Positions 7,734 through 16,069 of a DNA stretch of 22,687 bases are shown one piece after another (within the stretch, counting starts at the first letter, position 1; every line of letters starts with the position of its first letter). Below the pieces are notes generated by a model that did no database searches, was not told where the DNA came from, and saw nothing but the letters and a program-made list of their open reading frames with translations. The translations under genes were made by a program, and so were the position numbers. The DNA is from Chromera velia. Lineage: Eukaryota; Sar; Chromeraceae. The DNA is taken from the NCBI GenBank assembly GCA_018398765.1, contig JAHBMJ010000878.1, positions 1 through 22,687 on the forward strand. Direction: 5' to 3'.

Positions 7734-8490
7734 TCAGATCAGGTCGCACTTTGTCGAAGTCAGGGCTGCTCTACGCTTCGCATAGGGAGCAGACTTTAGA
7801 TGGAACCTCAGCCGTCTCTTTTTTTTTTGGCATAGGTTTATTTCCCCGTCTCGTTCTATCAAGTAGGTGAGGTGGGTAAAATTGGAGAGGGTCGTCTTGC
7901 TCCCAATCTTACGTCGACGTCTTGTTCTGCTGCGTGCCCCAATGTAAGCTTTCGAGCTCTTGCTTGCCTCGCTGGGGGAACTAGGGCTGTCTTCGTCTTC
8001 TTTCTGGTGAGTTTGAGGTTCCGTCTCCCCTCAGACGTGAGCTAGCCGTGACCCTCGTTGCATCATATCAGACACTCGCCCACCTTTGTCCAAACTCCCA
8101 TACTTCCTTATCTTCTTGGTATGTATCTGCAGGCAGGATTTGGGACTTCCACTGGGCTGTTTGAGGGAGCTAGAGGGGCCTTCACATGCTCTTTGGTGGG
8201 TTCATCCGTTTATCTTCCTCAAAGCTTATAAGCCGTTCCATCATGTCGGAGCATGATACACCTCTGACCCTCGCCTGGAACTTCATTCTTTTCTTGCTCT
8301 GTGACTGCATGCAGGATCTGGGACGCCTTTTTGCCTCTACTGAGGAGCTGGGGTTGCTTTCGTCTTTTTTCTGGTGAGTGTTCATTTCCGTCTCTCTGTG
8401 TGGGTTAGTGCATGATGCACTGTCGAGCAGATGTTTGCTTTGAACCGTCTTTTTTGGCTTTGTTGCTTCTCGGAGATGCAATTGAATGCA
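7734..8490 (-). pseudogene. repeated basic, Ser-rich coding-like segment in the TIR element
   Basis: Two minus-strand stretches carry the same start: RETEMNTHQKKDESNPSS (about 8395 downwards, open to 8182) and ETEPQTHQKEDEDSPSS (about 8030 downwards, open to the TGA at 7734-7736). Each is followed by a basic stretch, SVEAKRRPRSCMQSQSKKR in one and GARSRTRRRRKIGSKTTL in the other. The second ends INLCQKKKRRLRFHLKSAP and YAKRRAALTSTKCDLI. The joint between the copies (8182-8030) needs frame changes. The repeat spacing is about 365 bp. High Lys/Arg/Ser suggests a nuclear or nucleic-acid-binding disordered protein (inference). On the plus strand the same repeats contain CTGGTGAGT, which could be splice donors, so strand assignment is not certain. 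Confidence 0.4.
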
Positions 8491-8499
8491 GGTTCCGTT

Positions 8500-8829
8500 G
8501 ATTTTGAGGGCGCTCGATCAGGAACGGCGCTTGAAGACCTATGCGATAGCTGTCTCTCTGGATCAGTCGTTGTGGTTTGTTTTTATTTGGTCTGTGTCAC
8601 TCACGTCGCTTTGCACCCATACCTGCCAATCAAAAACAGTCAAGGGCATCAAAGAGGCATGATTTAGAAAGAGAAAGAGTGAGTATGGCAACCTGGGGAG
8701 AGCCAACGGGAGGAGAGGGGGGGTTGGCTCCCCCCGCTCCCTGTTTGTCTCCCTTTCACTGCATGCCTGTCTGTGTTTGAGTCTTTTCTCTATGCTCGAG
8801 ATGACCTGGCCCCTATCCTGGCACCCGTC
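8500..8829. other. no supported gene
   Basis: Short frames on both strands without protein-like composition; GA-rich and C-rich low-complexity pieces near 8680-8740. Confidence 0.4.
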
Positions 8830-9280
8830 CTAGCTTTCCCCGGCCTTAACACTAGCCGCAACGTCTGGATGCCCGCAAAGTAGAAAGGGGGACAAAGGAA
8901 TGAGGAGGAGCGGGCGGATCAAGGGGGTAAGCCTAGGGATAAGCAGGCCAGAGCGCTGGTCCGGGGCGACGTCCATCGACGGAGGCCGGGGAAAGGACAC
9001 AGGCAGAGGTGGTGGCCAGACTCGGGGGTTAGGCCCGGGGCCGGGACCGGGGCCAGCGGCGTCATAGAGAACTCCGAGCGAACAGGGTGGGGCCAGCTGG
9101 AGCGAGCAGTGAAACGTTTGGGTCCAATAAATATCTGCGACTGGCAAAGGAAGCCGGGGTCAGGGCCGGGGCCGGCGGCACACCACAAGGGGATAGGGTG
9201 GGGCCCGAGGCTGGAGCCAGGGCCGACGGCGTCACAAGTGGGCCGGGGTGGGCGGCAAAGGAGCAGAGAATCTGGTGAGA
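8830..9280. repeat. G-rich degenerate tandem repeats
   Basis: About three imperfect units built on GGGCCGGGGCC with GGCGTCA and GGGTGGGGCC (for example near 9025, 9165 and 9210). The three-frame openness here comes from low complexity, not from a gene. Confidence 0.6.
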
Positions 9281-9283
9281 GGC

Positions 9284-9780
9284 TGGTGGGGGAGAACAGT
9301 GAGGAGTTGGGACATGAAAAGTAGATTGGCTTACGTTCTGAAGGGTGCCGGTGGCGGCTGTACTGCTCTTTTAGCCTCATTCCACTCTCTTTCCTGCCCT
9401 AAATTTCTGGTAGTGCCGTGACCCCCCCCCCTGAGAGTTACCGGAAAAAAGAGGTCTAATTCTTCCAGTAAGGGGGGGGGGTCAAAAATTTTTTTTGTCA
9501 GAAAAAAAAAGAAGTGGTCCCAATCGATTACTAATGTCAAAACAACCACTCTTAATTTTTTTCCGACAAAAAAAATCGGTAAACTCTCCCCCTTACCGGA
9601 AGAATCAGACCTGTTTTTTCCGGTAACAACCAGGAGGGGGGGTCACGGCACTACCAGAAATTTGGGGCAGGACAGAGAGTGGAATGAGGCCAAGGGAGCA
9701 GCGTAGCCGCCACCGGCACCCTTTGGGACGCCGGTCAATCCACTTTTCATGTCCGAACTCCTCACCGTTCTCCCTCATCC
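9284..9780. repeat. ~500-bp imperfect palindrome (foldback)
   Basis: Every matched pair of positions sums to 19064, which fixes the centre at 9532. Examples: 9344-9358 pairs with 9706-9720, 9410-9423 with 9641-9654, and 9290 onwards with 9774 backwards. Arms are about 240 bp at roughly 85% identity, with almost no spacer. The inner part has A and T runs and G/C runs (9421-9430, 9470-9480, 9633-9642). As RNA it would form one very long hairpin. Confidence 0.9.
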
Positions 9781-9802
9781 GCCTCCTATCCGGGTTTCCT
9801 GT

Positions 9803-9861
9803 TTGTGTGTGTAAGGGTGTGTGCGTGCACGTATGTGTGTATGTCTGTATATGTGTGTGTA

Positions 9862-9894
<33 letters not shown>

Positions 9895-11273
9895 ATGTGT
9901 ATGTGAGGAAACAAATCCTCAGGGGCTGGTTTCCAGATTGTTTTAAAACCTTTTGAATTTTCTTTTTTTTTTCGTGTCCCTGTTCTTGCTGTTGTTTTTA
10001 ACTCTTTTCTATGTGTATGTCCTTTGAATATGCGTTCAGGTAAATCCACTTGAGGGGAGCACCATCTCTGAGTACCCATATAGAAGGTGGGTCCATCGTG
10101 CGGCATTTGCGTCAGCGGCTTGTTCTTGGTCTACCAGGCTCTCAAAGCTCTATTTCTTTTCAGCCTTTTCCGTTCCTTTCCGTTTTGAGTCTTTCTGCGT
10201 CTCTGCGGGCGTGTATCTTAGTGTGTGTACATGTATATGTATTGGTGTAGGTGTAGGTGTAGATGTATGTGTGTGTGTGTGTGTGTGTAAATGCGTGAGA
10301 AGGGGGGTCCGTGCATGCTGGAAAGCTTTTTCATTTTGGCACTAGCTCTTACTGCTTGTGTGTTTGAAACAACGAGCCTGCATGCCCCTATATTCCAATC
10401 AAGACACAATTCATGCATGCAGGTATGTGTGTATGTGTGTGTATATATATGTATGTGTGTGTATGTGTGTGTGTATGTGTGTATGTGTCTATGTGTGTGT
10501 GTTTGTGCGTTTATGTATGAGAAAGAGAGAGAAAAAGAGGGAGAGAGAGAGAGAATAACAAAAGTAATGTCAACATATGGTTCTGCTTCTGGTGACCAGC
10601 ATGTCTTCGTGAACGTGTGTTTGTGTGTTTGTGTGTATGTGTGTGTGTGTGTGTGTGTGTATGTGTGTGTGTGTATGTATGAATGTGTATGTGTGTGTGT
10701 GTGTGTATGTATATGTGTGTGTGTGTGTATGTGTGTGTGTGTCTGTATGTGTGTGTCTGTGTGTGTGTGTGTGTGTGTGTATGTGTGTGTGTATGTGTGT
10801 GTGTGTGTGTGTACTCTCCCTTTCTCGGTCTCCTTCTGTCCCAGCGCTTCTCTGCCTACTCTTTTCGAGCCTATGTTCCTCTCTTTCCCCCACCACCACC
10901 ACACACTCTGTCTGTCTGTCTGTCTGTCTGTCTGTGTTTGTGTGTGTGTGTATGTGTATGTGTGTGTGCGTGTGGTGTGTTTGCCTGCATAAGTACATAT
11001 GTGCATGCGTGTAAAGCTGTATGAGGGAGGTGAATGAAACGTAGAAAACGGTAAAAAAAGAAGAAAAACAAGAAGATATGCATCTGAAGCCTTGTGTGTG
11101 TGTGTATGTGTGTGTGTATATATGTGTGTGTATGTATGTGTGTGTGTGTGTATGTGTGTGTGTGTGTGCGTCTGTGCGTGTGCATGCAAGCAACATTAAG
11201 TACGAGATGAAAGCAAAAGGCAAAAGGAGGCAGAGGAATACAGAGGTGGTCGTGCGGGTTCGCACGTTCGTGT

Positions 11274-11330
<57 letters not shown>

Positions 11331-11365
11331 ATGTATGTGTGTGTGTGTGTATGTGTGTGTGTAAT
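9803..11365. repeat. clustered TG/TATG microsatellites with short unique spacers
   Basis: Arrays at about 9803-9905, 10215-10290, 10425-10515, 10610-10812, 10936-10985, 11090-11180 and 11298-11365 all have TG on the plus strand. There is also a (CTGT)n run at 10907-10936, GA at 10520-10555 and CT at 11273-11298. The spacers are 100-300 bp of ordinary sequence. Long Cys/Val/Tyr or His/Thr frames here are artefacts of the repeats. Several spacers are bounded by AG on the left and GTATGTGTG on the right, as if small exons were separated by TG-rich introns (for example CATGCAG/GTATGTG at 10422). Confidence 0.9.
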
Positions 11366-11387
11366 TGGTGTGTGCATATTCTGTTTC

Positions 11388-11561
11388 ATGATTGAAGCCA
11401 GAGTGGACTTCTACTGCGTCGTGCACAACAATTGCTTCAAGTTCAGCAAGTCATTGGCAGCAAGTCATTGGATATGCGGTGCGAAAGATGCTGTAGGTTT
11501 CGGTGCCAACTTTTGGAGCGGTACATACTGGCAGGTGAAGGTGCACCTGCATCCATCCTAG
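11388..11561 (+). CDS. short ORF or terminal exon, unidentified
   Basis: [19 protein letters not shown], then [19 protein letters not shown] and [22 protein letters not shown] at 11559-11561. Its composition is protein-like, unlike the microsatellite just upstream. It has four Cys and four Trp/His-containing turns but no motif I recognise. It is followed at once by AT-rich sequence, as expected for a 3' UTR. It could be the last exon of a gene whose introns are the TG arrays (inference). Confidence 0.4.
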   Translation: MIEARVDFYCVVHNNCFKFSKSLAASHWICGAKDAVGFGANFWSGTYWQVKVHLHPS

Positions 11562-11925
11562 ATGCTATCTTATGAATGTTTATTTATATAAACAACTACT
11601 CACCGTTTTATGCCTGCAAATTACTTTAATGTTTTCATTTTTTTAACTGTTTTCATTTATTTAAAGCAAATTTCAAACATGAATTAGACCAAATTTAAGA
11701 ATCAGTTATAGTATTATAAATTTTCCGTATTTTATTCATATATATGTACGTATGTGAATGTATAGTTATATTATAATATGTATCATCCTAGGTATTCTCA
11801 TTATTAATTCTGCTATACATTTTGATAGTTGAGCTTATTATAAATGCAGTTTAAACAACAAAACAATGTTTAATATTATTAGAAATTGTTTTAAAATGCT
11901 CTAGAAAATATGTAGATACTTCATA
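11562..11925. other. AT-rich right arm of the TIR element
   Basis: No open frame; A/T-rich with short TATA and TTTA repeats, running up to the right TIR. Confidence 0.6.
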
Positions 11926-11975
11926 ATTTTAGAGACCGTTTGGGTGTTGGAGACCATTTTAAAAAAATTTTACTT
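11926..11975 (-). repeat. right terminal inverted repeat
   Basis: Inverted partner of 7267-7316, including both CGGTCTCC boxes (one with a C/T change). Confidence 0.8.
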
Positions 11976-11980
11976 GCTGC
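11976..11980. repeat. target-site duplication of the TIR element, right
   Basis: GCTGC, identical to 7262-7266. Confidence 0.75.
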
Positions 11981-12330
11981 TCTCGCTTGCCTCTGGCCGA
12001 TTCTCTCTGTCTGCCTGTCTGCTCCCAGTCGCCTCTGACTGATTCTTTCTGTCCGGCTGGCTGCTCTCACTCGTTCTTGGCTATGTCTCTCTGTCTGCCT
12101 GTCTGCTCTCACTCGCCCCTAACTGATTCTCTCTGTCCAGCTGGCTGCTCTCACTCGTTCCTGGCTGTGTCTTGCTGTCTACCTGTCTGCTCTCACTCGC
12201 CCTTGTCTGACTCTCTCTGTCCTGCTGGCTGCTCTCGCTCGATTCTGACTGTGTTTCTCTGTTTACCTGTCTGCTCTCATTCATCTTTGTCTGTTTCTCT
12301 CTGGCTGCCTGGCTGCTCCGGACCCGCTTG
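11977..12330 (-). repeat. 42-bp (14-codon) tandem repeat inside the RT-A reading frame
   Basis: Two alternating 42-bp subunits form an 84-bp higher-order unit, about eight subunits in all. On the minus strand they read ADRQTERHSQERVR and AASRTERISQRRLG in the same frame as RT motif A. A broken end of the array reappears across the TIR element at about 7210-7261. It lies between RT motifs B and C. Confidence 0.85.
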
Positions 12331-13865
12331 CTTCCGACTGTGTCTCACTTTCCGTCTGCCCCCTCCCGCTGCCTCGGAGAGCTTGGACGAGGGGGAGGAT
12401 GGTGATGGCATATCCTGCCATTGACATCGGGTCCCTTTGCGTTCATCCCTCTCTGCTGCTGATGGTGGTAGTCCCGTGGGTTCCTCTTAGGAAGAGCTCT
12501 GCATCCCCTCTATAGCAGTTAAAGAGGAATGTGGAGGCTCTGGGCTAGAGTATGCGGGCATTCTACAGCCTCACTGTGCGATTTGCAGCATTGAAGGCGT
12601 TTTTGGCGTCTATTAGAGGGTTCTGAATGCCTTCTCGGGGTCATCGCCGGCTTCCTGTGTAAAGGTCTCCCAGAGCTCCCTCACTGCATGAATTCCCCCT
12701 TCCAGGCCTCCCATGAGGCCACTGCACAGCTGATTAGCTCCGCATGCCTCCTGCAGTTCCTCTCTAGTCTCCTTCATCACTGTTTTTCCGAGGAGGCGCC
12801 TGATCGCCTCCCCGATTCCTACCGGGTGCACCCCGGGGCATTTGTCTAGCGCGACCAGTCGGCATGCTATGAGTGCCTTCACCTGGTCCCACTCGAACAC
12901 CCTTCTCCCCATTTCTGTTGCTAAGTTTGCGAGTTCTTCCCTTGACTCTCTATTCTCCCTCTCTAGGCTCAGGACTGCGGTGCAGAGCTGTGTGCTATCG
13001 AATCCAGACGGCCCCACGCTGCTTTGGAGGCGGCGTGCTACTGCGGCGATGTCCTCCTCGGTGATTAGGAGGGGTGTGAGGGTGGGGAGGCCCTCTCTGG
13101 GCATCGCTTCTAGTGCTGCTGCTTGGGGTATTTTTCCGGGGGGATGTTTAGCTTTCAAGGTCTCTGCTACCTGGTAGGTTTGTCCTCTCTTGGTGAAGGT
13201 ATCTTCCCCGTCCAGGACTCTTCCTTTCTCTTGGCCTATCAGTATCCATGTGTCCCTCCTCATCTCTTCCACCTGGATGAAGTTTCGAAATTTTCTCATC
13301 TCGGGGAGGCCTGCTGCCTTCTCGAGTTCTTTCCTTTTTGATCGGCTCTCGCTTTCCCCCCTCTTACTGCTGCTGTGGGCTCTTCTGCTAATTTTGGTTG
13401 CCTCCTGAAGGAGGGTTTCTTTTCCCTTCTCCCCCTACTCCCACAAATTTAGCCTGCTCTCGATGGTTTCCCGTACCTTCTTTACCTTTTTGATACGGGG
13501 ATCCCTCCGGAGGGTAAGGTCTAGCATCAGCAGGAGCGCTTCGCTTGGGTTGTCCCCGCTCCTAATCCCTGCAATTAGGGATTACGTCAGCCGTACTAGC
13601 CTCCTCCCTGTGCCCCTTTTGGGGAATGCGTACTGCCTGCTGGGGTGTAGACGCTGTGCACGCCTCCACTCTCTCTCCCACCTTCCCTGAGCGAGGGGAG
13701 GCTTCCCTCCTGGCTCCCTGGGGGCCCCGTAGGCTACTTCCATGAGGCGGTCGGCCTCCTCTCTTATCAGGGGGCGCTTCTCCTCCTCGGCTGCTCGTAT
13801 GCCTGCGTTCGCCTTGCTTTTCTTCTCTCTCAGTGGTCGATTGTGTGGGGCCTCGCGTGGGGGGC

Positions 13866-14116
13866 CCCTTTAGTCTTCTCCTGCTGCTGTTTGGCTGCGC
13901 GGGGGGCCTCAGCTGTCTTCTCCTGCTGCTGTTTGGCTACATGAGGAGCCTTGGCCGTCTTTTTCTACTGCTGTTTGGCTGTGCGGGGGGCCTCGGCCAT
14001 CTTTATTTGCTACTGTTTGACTGTGTGGGGGGCCTTGGCCGTCTTCTCCTGCTGCTGTTTGGCTGCGCAGGGGGCCTTGGCCATCTTCTTCTGCTGCGGC
14101 TTCTCGGCAGATGCGG
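13866..14116 (-). repeat. 42-bp (14-codon) tandem repeat in the RT-A N-terminal region
   Basis: Units start at about 13865, 13907, 13949, 13991, 14033 and 14075 (the last partial). They encode DGQGPPHSQTAAGE-like repeats in the RT-A frame. The sequence is unrelated to the array at 11977-12330, but the unit length is identical. Confidence 0.85.
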
Positions 14117-14582
14117 TTCACTCTGACTAGCGCCTCGTCGTATGCCTGCCAAGGCCCTCCCCCCTGCTGGCTGCTCCTTCTCACTTTCATGTGGAGGAAG
14201 CGCTGAGAGACATCCGAGCAGAAGTTGCGGACCGGACATACGGTGTCACTGACCTTCGCCCCCTTTCCTTCGCTGAAGTGAAAGGTCCACGTGACTGCTT
14301 CATGGCCCTCTGGTGGTCTGGTGCTGCCGAAGCGGAGTTGTTTGAAGAACTCCCGCCCCCTGCTGGTTTCTCCTGTGGGCTGCCAGCCGGGCACTGGCTT
14401 CTGTGTGTCTCCAGTTCCTCCTCACAGGTGGAGCTCGATTTGCTTTTTGCTGACATTGAGGACCCTTCCTAAGTATTTCCCCCCCCCTTCGTTGGCTCCG
14501 GCAGTTACTACTACCACGTCCCCTTCTTGTGGGGGCCTTTCGGGTGGGGAGTCCTGGCCCATGGCTGCGGGGGAGAGTGCTG

Positions 14583-14599
14583 TGGAGGAGGAGGAGGAG

Positions 14600-14631
<32 letters not shown>

Positions 14632-14638
14632 AGAGGAG

Positions 14639-14669
<31 letters not shown>

Positions 14670-14706
14670 GGGCAGAAGTGGGGGAACTAGCGGAAGAGGA
14701 GGACAA
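14583..14706. repeat. GAG/GAA triplet array
   Basis: About 35 near-pure GAR codons on the plus strand (poly-Glu) and poly-Ser on the minus strand. The minus reading continues into RT-A; the plus reading is a shadow. Confidence 0.85.
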
Positions 14707-14891
14707 GGGGTTTGAGCCGCCCCCTTCCCCTTCATTGCTTCGGTCTTTGTCTCCGGGTCCGGGGCCCCAGGGCGGGGGAGCGCTTGGCGGTGGAAGGGGG
14801 GTGTTTAATAGACTGTTGTGGGGGTTCTGACATGTTTTTGCGCCGGAGGGGTAGGCTTGGGTGTCTGCTGGAGCTTGGAGGGGGCAGATGA
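14707..14891 (-). other. 5' flank of RT-A, boundary with the next remnant
   Basis: G-rich on the plus strand; the RT-A frame stays open a little way upstream of 14706 (to roughly 14790) in Gly/Pro-rich sequence. Protein-like plus-strand coding begins at 14892, so the RT-A 5' end lies about 14800-14880. Confidence 0.4.
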
Positions 14892-15605
14892 GACCGTCAA
14901 TGTCATTGGATCCCAGCGGCTAACTTTCAAGGGACAGACGACCGACTACTGGTCGAATACCATCACAAGGTCTGAAAGGATGTTCAGCTGCTTGATGAAC
15001 AGCCTCGGCTCCTAGACTTTGATAAATAGGAAGAAGAAGAAAGTTCATGACCGAGTTTGTCAAGAGTTAAAATAGAACCTCAGGCTGAGGCAGAATTCAT
15101 CCCACTCAGACTGGAACGTCTAGTAAAACTTAGCTACAAATCTGAGTCGCTAGTAACTGTTGACTGGACGCCTAGCTCTGAGCTTGCAACATTCTTTCAG
15201 ATGTCCATTCCACCACATCTCCAAGTAGAGCTGGCTGAGCTACATCCTGCTTTAGCATCTTTAGTCGCTTCAAGAACTCGCGATGAAAGCATGACGACAG
15301 CGGCCCAACGTTCTCTAAGCTATCTAACACGGTCTAACACGTATGGTCCAAGCCGCCGCTTACCCCATGTCACAGGCTGAGCACCAACGCTGACGACAGG
15401 TTCTGTAAGAACAGTGAAGAGACGGTCTCCCCCGGTTGAACAGGGCAAAGGCCTTGCTGCCCCACGACCGCTTTCTCCGCAGTGGATCACAGTCCGACAA
15501 CGCCGACCAAGCTTAGCGGCAGCTGGGCTAGGCGCCGCCCCTTTACCTGAAACGCACAGGAGCATTTGGAAAGAACTTCATGAATTTATGGAAGAAGACA
15601 CTTAG
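14892..15605 (+). pseudogene. unidentified stop-punctuated coding remnant
   Basis: A single plus-strand frame reads CHWIPAANFQGTDDRLLVEY, KDVQLLDEQPRLLDFDK, then RVKIEPQAEAEFIPLRLERL, VTVDWTPSSELATFFQMSIP, AAQRSLSYLTRSNTYGPSRR, and finally HRSIWKELHEFMEEDT, ending TAG at 15603-15605. Internal stops are TGA at 14973-14975, TAG at 15027-15029, TGA at 15048-15050 and TGA at 15378-15380: four in about 237 codons against about 11 expected. The 5' end abuts RT-A, so the gene may have been cut by that insertion. The EFIPxR and QRxLSYLT blocks recall ORF A at 17456-19237 in the same order. Function unknown. Confidence 0.5.
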
Positions 15606-16069
15606 CGGACAAAGGGGCTTGCTCCGATAAGTCACGGCACGCGCACTCCATTCTGGAATGGAGCGTTCCAGTCCCAGCCAAACCAGGCACGCGCATGCAT
15701 GCAACCTCTAAAAAGGCACATGCAGGCTCGCGCCCCGCCGCACGGTCACGTACGCACTTCTGCGACGGTCATGCGGTGCCGGCTATCCACCCACGCACGC
15801 ACCCAAAAACCGTGGATGGCTACCGCTAATGTATGCTGAAGAAATTTTAGGGTGAGACGACGCACACATAGAGCCTGCGCTCACTAACCAGAACTGGCGG
15901 AAGCCCCGTAGCTCTTGACCGCTGATTGATAGTTCGGCTATACCTTCGTGGTGCTCCAGGCCTCGAGGTTTAAGCTACCAAGAAGGCCGTAACGGTTGTG
16001 CGTGTAATTCAGATTCCTTCAAGAATTCCGCAGAGGTCACGAGATTTGTTGCATTTCCGCAGGACGCGT
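15606..16069. other. non-coding interval with two overlapping hairpins
   Basis: No supported gene. At 15646-15663 CTCCATT/AATGGAG form a 7-bp stem. At 15653-15671 CTGGAA/TTCCAG form a 6-bp stem that shares bases with the first, so the two are mutually exclusive. The rest is rich in short ACGCGC and GCACGC motifs. Confidence 0.5.

Larger units (their letters stand above)
7267..11975. mobile_element. 4.7-kb TIR transposon inserted in the RT-A repeat array
   Basis: Ends are about 50-bp terminal inverted repeats (7267-7316 and 11926-11975) starting AAGG/TAAAA and containing CGGTCTCC twice. Exact 5-bp duplications GCTGC flank it. Deleting the element and one duplication rejoins a normal 42-bp RT-A repeat unit, so the insertion is younger than the array. 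The interior holds a minus-strand coding-like segment (7734-8490), a G-rich repeat block, a ~500-bp palindrome, TG microsatellites, a plus-strand exon-like ORF and an AT-rich right end. I see no DDE transposase signature. A 5-bp duplication is shared by several superfamilies, so the class is left open. Confidence 0.8.
12376..14706 (-). pseudogene. RT-A N-terminal half: N-terminal domain, repeats, reverse transcriptase fingers and palm
   Basis: One minus-strand frame from 14706 to 12613. It contains a poly-Ser tract (14583-14700); an SH3/Tudor-like segment (GDVVVVTAG, KYLGRVLNVSKKQIELHL); VPGWQPTGETSRGREFFKQL; five 14-codon repeats; a basic region (MEVAYGAPREPGG, RQYAFPKRGTGRRLVRLT, RRDPRIKKVKKVRETIESRL); then RLVALDKCPGVHPVGIGEAI and ANQLCSGLMGGLEGGIHAV, diagnostic of this RT family. 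Stops: TGA at 14422-14424 and 13909-13911; TAA near 13870 and 13586; TAG near 13436. At 12613 a one-base shift leads to LIDAKNAFNAANR (motif A Asp at 12608-12610). Two TAG codons then sit at conserved Trp positions, followed by SREG, TGA, TQRDPMSMAGYAITILPLVQ (motif B), which merges into the 42-bp array. RT-A polymerises cDNA; this copy is inactive. Confidence 0.8.
5166..14880 (-). mobile_element. RT-A: REL-type non-LTR retrotransposon, split by a later transposon
   Basis: Two minus-strand halves together give one polyprotein layout: N-terminal domain, repeats and reverse transcriptase start at 14706-12376; RT catalytic motif C onward, zinc knuckle and endonuclease at 6816-5203. Both halves keep open frames with few stops (about 5 in 700 codons and 2 in 538, against roughly 33 and 25 expected by chance). 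The gap between them is filled by in-frame repeats, a Pro-rich linker and the TIR element at 7267-11975. The outer limits are approximate; no target duplication was found. Confidence 0.8.

Noticed and set aside
9803-11395. Long Cys/Val/Tyr and His/Thr ORFs over 100 codons on both strands
   Set aside because: They are translations of TG/CA microsatellites, open in every frame and without protein-like composition.
14291-14830. Plus-strand ORF with a poly-Glu tract
   Set aside because: It is the shadow of the GAR triplet array; the minus-strand frame connects to recognisable RT-A sequence.
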